Assembly: GCF_001417815.1 (NCBI RefSeq)
Contig: NZ_BCFK01000028.1
Location: 51,611-115,610 of the forward strand
DNA length: 64,000 nt
From: Bifidobacterium aesculapii
GTDB lineage: Bacteria > Actinomycetota > Actinomycetes > Actinomycetales > Bifidobacteriaceae
Direction: 5' to 3'
Positions 34,966-44,650 of the stretch are shown here, one piece after another. The first letter of the stretch is position 1. The number at the start of each line of letters is the position of its first letter. The notes under the pieces are model-generated. The model saw nothing but the letters and a program-made list of their open reading frames with translations. It ran no database searches and was not told the DNA's origin. The position numbers and the translations under genes were made by a program.

Positions 34966-36114
34966 ATGAGCGACGCGCGCAGGATTGAAGCCGACATCTA
35001 CGAACGATTGAGCCGTGTCATCGACCCGGAACTCGGCCGTTCCGTGACCGATCTGGGCATGATCGCCGCCATCGAGGCGGCGCCGTCGAACACGGATGTG
35101 CGCGCTGGCGTCGACAACGACGGCGATGCCCGCGACGCCTACGATGTGACCGTGCACGTCGAACTCACCGTGCCCGGATGCCCGTTGAGCGAGACCATCA
35201 CCAACCAGATCAACGGCGCGGTCGCCTCCTACCCGGATGCGACGCTCACCCCGCACATCGAGGTCGGTTCCATGAGCCGTGACAAGCTTGACGACCTCGT
35301 CGCCGACCTCAAGGCCGAGCGCAAGCAGAATCCGTTCAACAAGCCCGGCATCACAACGCGCATTTTCGCGATCGCCTCCGGCAAGGGCGGCGTCGGCAAA
35401 TCGTCGGTCACCGCGAATCTGGCGGCCACGTTCGCCGCGCTCGGCTACGATACGGCCGCGATCGACGCGGATATCTACGGTTTCTCCCTGCCCCGCCTGT
35501 TCGGCGTGCACACGCAGCCCACGAATCTGAACGGCATGCTGATGCCCGTCACCGCATGGGGTGTCAAACTCATCTCCATCGGCATGTTCGCCGGCGCGGA
35601 CCGTGCGATCCTGTGGCGTGGTCCGAGGCTCCAGCGTTCGCTGGAACAGTTCCTCTCCGACGTGTGGTGGGGCGAGCCGGACGTGTTGCTGCTCGACCTC
35701 GCCCCCGGTACCGGCGACATGGCGATCTCCGTGGCGCAGGCGCTGCCTAATGCGGAACTCGTCGTCGTGACCACGCCGCAGCCGAGCGCCTCAGACGTGG
35801 CCGTGCGTTCCGGTCTCGTGGCGCTGCAGGTGCCGATGAAGGTGCGCGGCGTGGTGGAGAACATGAGCTGGTACGAGCACAAGGGCGAGAGGCTGGAGAT
35901 CTTCGGCCATGGCGGCGGCGAGCGCGTAGCCGAACAGCTCACCGAGGCGCTCGGCTACGAGGTGCCTCTGATGGCTCGGCTGCCGTTGGAGCCGGAGCTG
36001 CGCGAGACCGGTGAGGCCGGGCGTCCGGCCGTATTGGATGCCGAAGGCGCGCTGCGCCCCGACGGCATCGGCAACGAGTTCCGGGCGCTGGCGGAACGGC
36101 TCATGGCCGCCTGA
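34966..36114 (+). CDS. mrp: Mrp/NBP35-family iron-sulfur carrier ATPase
   Basis: 382 residues. N-terminal MIP18 (DUF59) domain (about 1-110, RVIDPELGRSVTDLGM) followed by the deviant Walker A GKGGVGKSS, switch I/II DADIYGFSLPRLFG and DLAPGTGDMAIS, and the MRP signature region VVTTPQPSASDVAVRSG. The C-terminal CxxC of many homologues is not seen (VVENMSWYEH replaces it), so cluster binding may be atypical. AAGGAGG upstream of ATG 34966. Likely loads Fe-S clusters in the cytoplasm. Confidence 0.93.
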   Translation: MSDARRIEADIYERLSRVIDPELGRSVTDLGMIAAIEAAPSNTDVRAGVDNDGDARDAYDVTVHVELTVPGCPLSETITNQINGAVASYPDATLTPHIEVGSMSRDKLDDLVADLKAERKQNPFNKPGITTRIFAIASGKGGVGKSSVTANLAATFAALGYDTAAIDADIYGFSLPRLFGVHTQPTNLNGMLMPVTAWGVKLISIGMFAGADRAILWRGPRLQRSLEQFLSDVWWGEPDVLLLDLAPGTGDMAISVAQALPNAELVVVTTPQPSASDVAVRSGLVALQVPMKVRGVVENMSWYEHKGERLEIFGHGGGERVAEQLTEALGYEVPLMARLPLEPELRETGEAGRPAVLDAEGALRPDGIGNEFRALAERLMAA

Positions 36115-36117
36115 CGC

Positions 36118-36158
36118 CTCCTTGAACGGGCGGTGACGGGCGTCACCCGTTCAAGGAG
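36118..36158. terminator. Hairpin between convergent mrp and the large unknown gene
   Basis: 13-bp arms CTCCTTGAACGGG and CCCGTTCAAGGAG with an inner TGACG/CGTCA dyad; overlaps the stop of the 36143 gene. Confidence 0.65.
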
Positions 36159-39100
36159 CGGATGAACTGCGCCTGGACCACATCAATGCCACTGCCGCCG
36201 TCGTCGTTCATGCGGGCGGCCGCGACGGACAATGTGCGAGCCGGCACGAACATGCCTTCGTCGACGGTGAGACGCGCCGCGTCACGCACGATGTCCGCGG
36301 CCTCGGTGTGCGGCCAGACGGGCAGATCGTGCGAGGCTAGGACGTGCGCCGCCTCGTCCACGTTCTCCGGAACGCGGATGCACTGGGAGTCGGCGCGGGC
36401 GACGAGCTCCTGCAGCTCGCTTTCCAACGAGTCGATCTGCCCGGCCGCGATGTGATCGCTCATCAGATAGGATGCCACCGCCGTGTCGAAGCGGTCCTGC
36501 ATCCATTCCGTGTACGCGAGACGGTAGTACGCGAAGGCGGCGTCGTCCCGGTCGAGTGCGACGCGCAGCGCGTTGAGGCATGCGGCGCGCGCCGAATCCC
36601 AGTCCTCGCTGCGTGCCAGCTGCACCGCGAGCTTGAGATGCGTGAGCGGATAGGCGGGCGCGTAGGCGACCATGGCGTTCAGATGGGGCAACGACGCCTT
36701 CGCCCCCTTGATCTGGGCGAGCACGTCGGCGAGTTCCATGTGCGCGTAGAACAGGTTGTCGGGGATGAGCACGGTGCGCTCCCCCTGCGTGGCGAACAGA
36801 CGGTTGTAGATCACGCGCTCCGCATACGAGTTGAAGTAGCGTGGGACGCCGTCGCCCCGTTTCCACATGGCGTCGAGGCGGCCGATCGCGGCCTCGGCCG
36901 CCTCGAACGCCTGATTCACTCGCCCGCCGAACAGCAGATCGCGGGCCTTGAGCCGCTCACGGTCGAGCTCGTCGGCCACGGTCATCGCGATGGACGGCGT
37001 ATCGCGTCCATCGATGAGCGCGCTCGTCACGTTCGACGCCTGGTCGGCGAGTTCCGGGTCGCCGATCATGTCGATGATCCGCATCGCCTCCTTCGCCTTG
37101 GTCACCGAGGGCATCGCGTCATCGCCGGCGATGCGGTGGAAGTCGGATTCGGCCCGTTGCAGCAGGTCGACGCGTTGGATGGACAATCCGACCGCGTCGC
37201 CGGTGCCGAGCACGCGCGCGGCCTCGGGCGCGAACACGTGGTCGGACATTTCGGGCTGCTCCTGGGCGCCGATGGGGGCGAACCGCTGGTCGCGCAGGTC
37301 GAAGCCGGCGCTGACCGGTTTGAGCGCCCCGTCGCCGTCGACGTCCATCACCGCGTCGAACATGTGGTAGGTCTCCATCGGATGGTCGAGGGCGTCCTCG
37401 TCGATGCGGGCGAGGAACGCCTCCCTCGGGAACGCCACGGTGGCGAGGTTGCGCACGGTGGGATTGCGCTTGAGCACGTTCATCGGATCGATGTCGTCGT
37501 CCTGTTCCCCGTCTCCGTCGTAGTCGCCGTCGTAATCGCCGTCCATGTCGGCGGATGAATCGATGCCGTACGGATCCGCAGCATGCCCGTCGCCGTCGCC
37601 GTCATCACCGGGCATGGCGAACGCGGCCTCATCGATGTCGACGCCCTGCATGAGGTCCTCGAAGCGGCGCTCGATGCTGTCGTCATGCTCCCCAGGCGCC
37701 GTCGCGGCACCGGATTCGGCATGCGTTCCGGCCTGCGCCGCGGACTGGGCGCCCGACCCATCGGCGTCCTGCTGGTCGCGGTCGGCCAACGGCTTGGTGG
37801 GCGTGTGCGTGGGGTCGCCATGATAGTCGCCGTCCTTGGGCTCCGATTTGCCGCGCACCGCGCCCATGCCGCCGGTGTGCATGCGTTCGAACGCGCTCAG
37901 CGCCTCGCTCATCATCTCCTCGATGGCGGAATCCTGCTCGGCGACGGCCTCCTCCAAACCCAATGAGTCTACATGCAGGGACACCTCGCGCACACGGTCA
38001 CTGGCGGCGAAGCTCATCGCCGCCATGATCAGGCCGACGCGCAGATTGTAGGCGGCGCTCATCTCGGCGCGCTCCCGGTCGCTCAACGCCACCCAACGAT
38101 GCTCCGACTCGTCATAGCGCGTCGCGGGCATCATCGACACGCCAGCGGTGGTGAATCCGATGGCGACGCGGCCGGAGGCGAGGTCGGAACGGATCTCCAC
38201 GTCGAACCGGTACGGCAGGCGCAGACGCCGCACCAGCAGCGCCATGCTCTGCCGGTACACCCATTCCGAACCGGTGTCGCCATGCTCGCCCGCCTGCTCG
38301 CCTATGCCTCGTGCGATGCGATGCGCCTGCGCGATGAGCGAGGCCATCGCATGATGGTCCGCCCCACGGTCCAGCCGCACATCATGCCCCGTGGCGGCGC
38401 CGTCGAGAGCATTGCGCTCGCCCGCCGCGGTCGCCGAGGAGCGGCCGGAGTCATCCGCGCCGAGCGCGAGCAGCGCGGGGTCGTCGAGCAGCTTCAGGTC
38501 GATGGTGGCGGCCTGCGCGCGCGTCACCGTCTCCTCGGTGGGTTCGAGACCGAGTCGCGCATTGCGTTCCAGCCATGCGCTCACCGCGGCGAACCGGTTG
38601 AGGTTGCCTTCGATGGCGAGCGCGCGCAGGGCCGGTGCCAACGACAGGGAGGAGTCCCATCCGAAGAAGTACGAGCCGGAGTAGCTGGACGTGTACAGGT
38701 GCAGCGGTTCGGCGCCGTGCACGGCTTCGAGGCCGGGCGCGTCGTCGAGCGCGCCGGCCTCGTGCATGAGTTCGGCGAAATGGTCCTCGAGCCCCGACAC
38801 GCGCATGCCATGCGCCCGCATCGCCATCATGTCGCGCACGGAACGGCGGATGGCGCCCATCGGGGCCTCGCGGTTGAGCCTGCGGAAGATGTTGCCCGCG
38901 CCGAATCCGACCAGCATGCCGCGCATCTGGGGCAGCATGTAGGCGGCGAAGAACGCGATGGCGACGGCGTCGCGGTATTCGAGTCCTTCACGCATGTCGC
39001 GGGACAGCGGGTAGCGCATCTGTTCGAGCGTGTAGCCGCCATGGGCGCGGTCACGGCGCCACGAGGCGAGCCAGACCATCCGCCCGCTGTCGTCGCGGCC

Positions 39101-39646
39101 CACGACGCCGCCGCCGACTCGGCCGTCGCCCGGTTCCTTGGTGAGCATGAACCTCGGTTCCATGCCCTGCACGTCCATGCCGATCCGCGTGCCGACGAAG
39201 ACGCGCCCCTTGCCGTCCGCGACCGCGATCTGCGAGAAGTGGTCACGGTCGGCGAACACGCCGAGCGAGAACCCCGTCCCCGCGGCGCCCTTGCCGCCGG
39301 GCAGCTGCGCCCATCCGAGGGTGAGACGGCCCGGCACGTCCTCGAAGTCGTATGTGCGGCGTTTGACAAGCGGGCCGAGCCGACGCGAATGGCTGGCAAG
39401 CTCCTGCGCCACGTCCATCTCCAGACGCGTGGGAGCGGTCGAGCCGCCGTCCGAGGCGTCCTTGACGAACCCGCCGGCGATCGCGGCCTGCGACGCCTTG
39501 TCGATGGTGGCCCCGAACGGGTCGACCGATTCGAACGCGCCCCGGCCGGAACGCGTCAGATGCATGGCAAGCCCACGTAGCCGCCCCATCGCGTCCTTCA
39601 GCGGATCGAACGGGCTTCCTTGGTGATGCAGCTTGCGTACTGACAT
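36143..39646 (-). CDS. Large protein of unknown function with a C-terminal TPR-like region
   Basis: 1167 residues, family not recognised. The first ~560 residues form mixed alpha/beta sequence with GTRIGMDVQGMEPRF and a glycine-rich VGFGAGNIF. The centre (about 600-735) is low-complexity with Asp/Gly runs (DGDYDGDYDGDGEQDDD), perhaps a linker or cation-binding tract. The C-terminal ~300 residues are helical with TPR-like spacing (ALRVALDRDDAAFAYYRLAY, FDTAVASYLMSD). No signal peptide or membrane helix. Probably a cytoplasmic scaffold; function unknown. Codon use is typical of the genome, so not recently acquired. Confidence 0.75.
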   Translation of the reverse strand: MSVRKLHHQGSPFDPLKDAMGRLRGLAMHLTRSGRGAFESVDPFGATIDKASQAAIAGGFVKDASDGGSTAPTRLEMDVAQELASHSRRLGPLVKRRTYDFEDVPGRLTLGWAQLPGGKGAAGTGFSLGVFADRDHFSQIAVADGKGRVFVGTRIGMDVQGMEPRFMLTKEPGDGRVGGGVVGRDDSGRMVWLASWRRDRAHGGYTLEQMRYPLSRDMREGLEYRDAVAIAFFAAYMLPQMRGMLVGFGAGNIFRRLNREAPMGAIRRSVRDMMAMRAHGMRVSGLEDHFAELMHEAGALDDAPGLEAVHGAEPLHLYTSSYSGSYFFGWDSSLSLAPALRALAIEGNLNRFAAVSAWLERNARLGLEPTEETVTRAQAATIDLKLLDDPALLALGADDSGRSSATAAGERNALDGAATGHDVRLDRGADHHAMASLIAQAHRIARGIGEQAGEHGDTGSEWVYRQSMALLVRRLRLPYRFDVEIRSDLASGRVAIGFTTAGVSMMPATRYDESEHRWVALSDRERAEMSAAYNLRVGLIMAAMSFAASDRVREVSLHVDSLGLEEAVAEQDSAIEEMMSEALSAFERMHTGGMGAVRGKSEPKDGDYHGDPTHTPTKPLADRDQQDADGSGAQSAAQAGTHAESGAATAPGEHDDSIERRFEDLMQGVDIDEAAFAMPGDDGDGDGHAADPYGIDSSADMDGDYDGDYDGDGEQDDDIDPMNVLKRNPTVRNLATVAFPREAFLARIDEDALDHPMETYHMFDAVMDVDGDGALKPVSAGFDLRDQRFAPIGAQEQPEMSDHVFAPEAARVLGTGDAVGLSIQRVDLLQRAESDFHRIAGDDAMPSVTKAKEAMRIIDMIGDPELADQASNVTSALIDGRDTPSIAMTVADELDRERLKARDLLFGGRVNQAFEAAEAAIGRLDAMWKRGDGVPRYFNSYAERVIYNRLFATQGERTVLIPDNLFYAHMELADVLAQIKGAKASLPHLNAMVAYAPAYPLTHLKLAVQLARSEDWDSARAACLNALRVALDRDDAAFAYYRLAYTEWMQDRFDTAVASYLMSDHIAAGQIDSLESELQELVARADSQCIRVPENVDEAAHVLASHDLPVWPHTEAADIVRDAARLTVDEGMFVPARTLSVAAARMNDDGGSGIDVVQAQFIRSLNG

Positions 39647-39724
39647 GCCTCACATTGTTCCAACGCAACCCGACATGGCCCCTCGCGATGAAGCCCTGAG
39701 AATAACTGACTATAGAATGGTCGG

Positions 39725-41899
39725 GTGATTCGTCTCCCCCGTCGCCCGTCCCATGCGCCGCGCCCCGGCACGGTGCTCGCCGCGCTCGCATGCGTGCTCG
39801 TCGTATTGCTCATCGAATGCGTGGGGTTCAACCTGCCGTTCTGGCGTACATTGGGCGCGAGCACGGACTCCGCCTCGGCGGACAACGCCATGGGCCCCGG
39901 TCTCGTGCGCACCGATGCGGGCGCGCTGCGCGTCGCCGACCCGACGTCCGCATGGCTCGAAGTGCCGGCGGACGGGACGTCCGACTACGCGCGCGTGGAC
40001 GTGCGTGCCGCGAGGCAGGACGCGCTGCGCGTCTTCCATCTGCGTGTGACGTTCGCCGACGGCGACGGCACTGGCATCGTACGCTCGGTATCGACGTCGT
40101 CGTCTCGCTCCCTGTTCCTCAGGGCGCCCGGTTCCGGCACGATGCGCGTGTGGGTGGAGGAGGCGAAGGGCGCCGTCGTCCCCATCGAGGCGGTGAGGGC
40201 GAACGTGCGCGTGCCGTTCTCGTTCAGCCCGATGCGCGTGGCGCTCATGGCCGGCGTCCTGATCGCCGCGGCGGCGTGGCGGCCGCGCTCGCGGCTGTGG
40301 CGCATCCCCGTCGACCCGTCCAGCCGCGGCCAGCGTCTGGCGTTCGCCGCGCTGACGGCGCCGTTCGCCGTCGCGACCGTCGCGAACGTCGCGTGGCAGA
40401 TGCGCTACGCCGTACCGCTGTCGTTCCATATGACGGGCGGGTACACGTATGACATCGACCAGTACGGCCATCTCGCCGACGCGTTGCTGCACGGCCGTGT
40501 CTCGCTCGACCTGCCGGTGCCCCCGGAGCTCGCATCCGCCGCCGACCCGTATGATGTGGCGACGCGCCGCCGCCTGCTGGATGCCGGCGTGAGCCCCATC
40601 TACTGGGACTACGCCTTCCATGACGGCCGCTGGTACTCGTATTTCGGCGTGGTGCCCGCGGTGCTGCTGTTCGCCCCCTACCGTGCGTTGACGGGGCGCA
40701 TGCTCTCCAGCGCGGCGGCCGTGCACCTGCTCATGTTCCTGGCATTGGTGTTCCTATGGCTGCTCGCCATCCGTCTGGTGGTGCGTCTGGCGCCGCGCAC
40801 GTCGGTCGCGGCCGTGTCCATCCTGCTGGCGTTCATGCCGCTGGCGTCGAATGCCGTGTACCTGGCGTACCGCACGAATTTCTATTCGGTGCCGTTCGCC
40901 GCCTCCCTCGCCCTCACGACGCTGGGATTGTGGCTGTGGTTGGGCGCGCAGACCACGAAACGCCCGCTCAACCCGGCGGACCGGTGGCGCGTCGAGGGCG
41001 CGCCGGAGCTGTCCCTGCCCCGATTGGGTCTGGGCGCAGTGTGCATCGCCCTGAATTTCGGCTGCCGGCCCACGTTCTGTCTGGCGGCGTTGCTGGGAAT
41101 CCCGCTGTTCTGGCCGCAAATCCGCGCCATGGCGGGCGATCTGCGCGCCCGCCGCATCCATGTCGCGCACGCGTTGCGCGCCCCGGGCGTCGTGCTCGGC
41201 GCCGCGCTCGTCCCAGTGGTCCCGCTCGCGCTCTACAACCACGTGCGGTTCGGCTCATTCCTCACGTTCGGCAACGAGTACCAGTTCACGGTGACGGATA
41301 TGACGGCGTTCAGCCAGCCCCTGCGGGACGTCCCCCTGATGGTCGGCTACTATCTGCTGCTGCCGGTGCGGCTCGTCGACGCATTCCCGTTCGTCGCATT
41401 GTCGCCGACGCCGCTGCCGCAGTGGGCGTTCGCGGAACCGATGGTGGGCGGTCTGGTCGTGATGTGCCCGATGCTGCTGGCGGCGCTGGCGCTGCCGTGG
41501 GCATCGCGCCGCGGCCGTCGCCCCGCGTTGATGGCGCTGCCCGCGGCCGCGTTGGCGATCGGCATGCTGGTCGTCGTGTTCGATGCGGCGAGCGCTGGCC
41601 TCGGATGGCGCTACATGGGTGATTTCGGCTGGCTGTTCGCGCTGGCTGCGCTGCCCGGCCTCCTGTGGGCGTTGAACGGTGCGCGCATCGGCGACGATGC
41701 GGTGGATGCGGACGTCGTACGGACGACGGGCGCGACAACGACGTGGCCGGTTCGGATCATGCGGTTCGTGGTTCCGCTGGCGCTGTTCCTCTCGCTGCTG
41801 ATCAATATCCTGTGCCTGTTCACGCCGGGCCGTCAGGATCAGATGATCGGCACGAACCCGGGTCTGTTCCACGACGTGGCGTCCTGGTTCGTCCTGTAG
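39725..41899 (+). CDS. Multi-span membrane protein, GT-C glycosyltransferase-like
   Basis: 724 residues, about 11-13 membrane helices. Amino-terminal anchor (about 15-40), a large extracytoplasmic part, then helices from about 165 on. GGYTYDIDQYGHLADALL resembles the acidic first-loop of PMT/GT-39 enzymes, and YFGVVPAVLLFAPYRALTG is typical of that superfamily, but no family is certain. GTG 39725 has no ribosome site; TATAGA (39711-39716) ends 8 nt before it, so the mRNA is probably leaderless. The arylsulfotransferase gene follows in the same direction; a joint role in surface-polymer modification is speculative. Confidence 0.7.
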   Translation: MIRLPRRPSHAPRPGTVLAALACVLVVLLIECVGFNLPFWRTLGASTDSASADNAMGPGLVRTDAGALRVADPTSAWLEVPADGTSDYARVDVRAARQDALRVFHLRVTFADGDGTGIVRSVSTSSSRSLFLRAPGSGTMRVWVEEAKGAVVPIEAVRANVRVPFSFSPMRVALMAGVLIAAAAWRPRSRLWRIPVDPSSRGQRLAFAALTAPFAVATVANVAWQMRYAVPLSFHMTGGYTYDIDQYGHLADALLHGRVSLDLPVPPELASAADPYDVATRRRLLDAGVSPIYWDYAFHDGRWYSYFGVVPAVLLFAPYRALTGRMLSSAAAVHLLMFLALVFLWLLAIRLVVRLAPRTSVAAVSILLAFMPLASNAVYLAYRTNFYSVPFAASLALTTLGLWLWLGAQTTKRPLNPADRWRVEGAPELSLPRLGLGAVCIALNFGCRPTFCLAALLGIPLFWPQIRAMAGDLRARRIHVAHALRAPGVVLGAALVPVVPLALYNHVRFGSFLTFGNEYQFTVTDMTAFSQPLRDVPLMVGYYLLLPVRLVDAFPFVALSPTPLPQWAFAEPMVGGLVVMCPMLLAALALPWASRRGRRPALMALPAAALAIGMLVVVFDAASAGLGWRYMGDFGWLFALAALPGLLWALNGARIGDDAVDADVVRTTGATTTWPVRIMRFVVPLALFLSLLINILCLFTPGRQDQMIGTNPGLFHDVASWFVL

Positions 41900-42067
41900 C
41901 GTCCGGCTCCCCGCCTCGCGGCGAAGCCCGTGGACTTCCAGCGCAATACGGTGTCCCCTTCAGGCAATCCCCAGCCGAATCCTATGATTTCCAAGGGACG
42001 AAGCATAATACTGGGCAGGTCAACATGTGAGACCGCACACCATTCGTGAAAGCCGAAACCCAGCACA

Positions 42068-43735
42068 ATGAAGCGTACAGCATCCAAGAACCTCGTCGTG
42101 AAGATCGCGGCGGCCGTCGTCACCATGGCCGTCGCATTCGGATTGTGCCTGCTCACGCAGGACAATGTCGATGCCGCCATCCGTGAGCGCCGCGTCGAAC
42201 GGCTCAACGCCCGCATCGAGAACGTATACACCACGGACTTCCATGCCATGGCCGACGAGACGCTCGCCTCCGAGCGCGACAGCGCCGCCGCCACCTTCGA
42301 CGACCCGTACGTCAAGGAGAACCCGTACGGTACGAACACCACGTCGCTGTACGTCTACTTCACCACGGACGAGGCCTCCAGCGTCTCCTACACGGTAAGC
42401 GCCGACGGCTACCCCGACTTCTCCGCCACGGCCGAGTAGGGCGACGATTATGCCACGACCCACGAGTTCCTCGTGCTCGGCCTCATCCCCGGCGCGAAGA
42501 ACACGATCACGTTCACATTGAAGGACGCCTCCGGCGCGACGGTCGGCACGAAGACGCTCACGCGCACCGGCGCGAAGCTCCTCGGCGCGGAAGAGGTCCG
42601 TCTCGAACGGGCGGTCGAGCCTTCCTCCGACGCCGTCGAGGCGGTCGGCAACGGCCTGTACGCGATTCTCGGCAACGATTCCAACGAGCAGGACTTCATG
42701 TACTACTACGACGTCAACGGCGTGCTGCGCGGCGAGGTGCCGGTGCTCTACTACCGTTCGCACCGTCTGCTGTTCGACGACGACGGACTCATGTGGTTCT
42801 CCGCCTCCACGAAGACGTTCGTCGGCATGAACCGTCTGGGCAAACTGGAAAAGATCATCGACCTGGGCGACCGGTTCATCCTCCACCACGACTACGCGCT
42901 CGACGGCGACGGGAACATCGTCTCCCTGGCCACCGACCTCACACGCTCCGACCACGCCGTGCAGGACCAGGTCATCAAGGTGGACACCACGACCGGCGAG
43001 GTCACGCAGCTCGTCGACTTCGGCGAGGTGTTCCCCGACTACAAGCAGTCCACCGACCATTCGGGCATCGACGAATCCGATCCGACCGCCACCAACCGCT
43101 GGGATTGGATTCACTTCAACACGATCCAGCTGCTGGACGACGGCTCCGCGCTGCTTTCCGCGCGCGAGACCTCGACGATCATCAAGGTGGACGACATCGA
43201 GACCGATCCGAAGGTCGCGTACATGATCGGCGAACCGAGCGTGTGGGACGGCACCTCCTACAAGGATTCGTTCCTGAGCAAGCTCGGCGACTTCGGCGAC
43301 ACGGGCGGCCAGCACTCGATCACCTACCAGGCCGACGACTCCCTGCCGGACGGCCAATACTACATTTATATGTTCGACAACAACTTCGGCTACGCGATGA
43401 CCCGCCCCGACTACGACTGGACGACGATCAAGGGCATCTCCACCGCACAGAGCGCCAAGGACGAGAACTCGAACTCCCAGTTCCGCAAGTACCTGGTCGA
43501 CGAGAACGCCGGCACATACACCGAAGTACAGTCGTTCGACGTGCCGTATTCGCCGTACGTGAGCTCTGCGCAGGAGATCGACGACGACGTCAACCTCGTC
43601 GACACCGGCATGCAGGGCGTGTTCGGCCTGTACGATGACGACGGCGATCTCGAAGCCCAATACCGGATGGCGCTGTCCACCTCGTACATCTACCGCGTGT
43701 ACGACTACGACTTCAAGGGCTTCTACTTCGCCTGA
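42068..43735 (+). pseudogene. Arylsulfotransferase (ASST) family protein, interrupted by an in-frame TAG
   Basis: Two pieces share one frame: 42068-42439 (signal-anchor MKRTASKNLVVKIAAAVVTM and a beta-domain) and 42473-43735 (six-bladed propeller-like body with LHHDYALDGDGNIVSLATD and DWIHFNTIQLLDDGSALLS). The His of the HHDYALD motif and the WIHFNTI segment match the ASST active-site region. The single TAG at 42437-42439 (after FSATAE) separates them; sequence resumes without gap as GDDYATTHEF. A CAG or GAG to TAG change would explain it. Unless TAG is read through, only an anchor fragment and an unsecreted body would be made. Confidence 0.82.
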
Positions 43736-43818
43736 CGGACAGGGTCGAAGCCCGCCCCGTCCGAAGCCATCCGAGACCATCCGCGACCCGGCCCATGACC
43801 CCCACTACACTGGAGGCC

Positions 43819-44610
43819 ATGGGCTTCTTCTTCGCACGCAAAGACACGCCTCGACCGGCGTCGCTCACGTTCACGCTCGCCGCGGCGGGCCACACCTATG
43901 ACGATGGCCATGTCGGCCTGTCCCCCACGGATCTGACCATCACCGAACGCCGCACCGCGATCATCGGACTCAACGGCGCCGGCAAATCCACGCTGCTGGG
44001 TCTGCTGGACGGCTCGCTCACGCCGTCCGCCGGCACGGTGACGGTCGCCGGCGGCGGCACGTCGCTCGACACCTCGTCGAAGCGTGACCGCAGGACCGTC
44101 GACGAATGGGTCGGCAAGGTGCGCCGCGAGGAAATCCCGAACGTCTTCTACCGTGCGGAGAACATCGCCAAGGCCGTCGACGACTCCCTCAAGAAGCACA
44201 AGATCGCGGACGCGGAACGCAGCGCGCGCATCGGCAACCTGTTCGCGCACTTCGGTCTGCAGCGGATGCGCGGGGCGAAGGCCGCCGAACTCGATTCGGA
44301 GAAACGCCACCTGCTCGCAATCGCCGCCGCACTCGCGTTCGACCCGGCGGCGATCGTCGCGGACGAGCCGTCGAAGGGACTCGACGAAGTCGGTACGCGG
44401 CACGTGGCCGAAGCGTTGTTCACCTACGACAAGCAGGTCGTCGTCGCCACGCATGACACCGACATGATCGTCCGCCCCGAATACGCCATCGACCGCACGC
44501 TGGTGCTCGACGGCGGCCATGTCGCGTTCGACGGCACCCCGCAGGAGGCCGTCGCCTTCTACATGGAGCTCATCCGCCGCCGCTACGAGGAGGCGCGCTC
44601 GGCCGCCTAG
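43819..44610 (+). CDS. Stand-alone ABC ATPase with degenerate signature motif
   Basis: 263 residues. Walker A LNGAGKSTLLGLL, Walker B AAIVADEPSKGLD and switch His in VVVATHD are intact, but the LSGGQ signature is replaced by AAELDSEKRHLLAIA. Overall closest to ECF/CbiO-type ATPases. No membrane partner is adjacent; EcfT-type proteins occur elsewhere in the window. ATG 43819 lies only 2 nt after GGAGG and 8 nt after TACACT, so it could be leaderless; ATG 43795 upstream has no support. Convergent with the aminotransferase. Confidence 0.82.
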   Translation: MGFFFARKDTPRPASLTFTLAAAGHTYDDGHVGLSPTDLTITERRTAIIGLNGAGKSTLLGLLDGSLTPSAGTVTVAGGGTSLDTSSKRDRRTVDEWVGKVRREEIPNVFYRAENIAKAVDDSLKKHKIADAERSARIGNLFAHFGLQRMRGAKAAELDSEKRHLLAIAAALAFDPAAIVADEPSKGLDEVGTRHVAEALFTYDKQVVVATHDTDMIVRPEYAIDRTLVLDGGHVAFDGTPQEAVAFYMELIRRRYEEARSAA

Positions 44611-44616
44611 CCGCTT

Positions 44617-44650
44617 GACACGGTCAGCCGAGCATTCCGCTGACCGTGTC
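44617..44650. terminator. Hairpin at the convergent gene ends
   Basis: Perfect 12-bp stem, arms GACACGGTCAGC and GCTGACCGTGTC, 10-nt loop, covering the stop of the aminotransferase gene and following the ABC ATPase stop. Confidence 0.75.

Noticed and set aside
42473..43735. Second half of the arylsulfotransferase as an independent gene
   Set aside because: Starts at a GTG without ribosome site, lacks a signal peptide and is in frame with the preceding piece across a single TAG.
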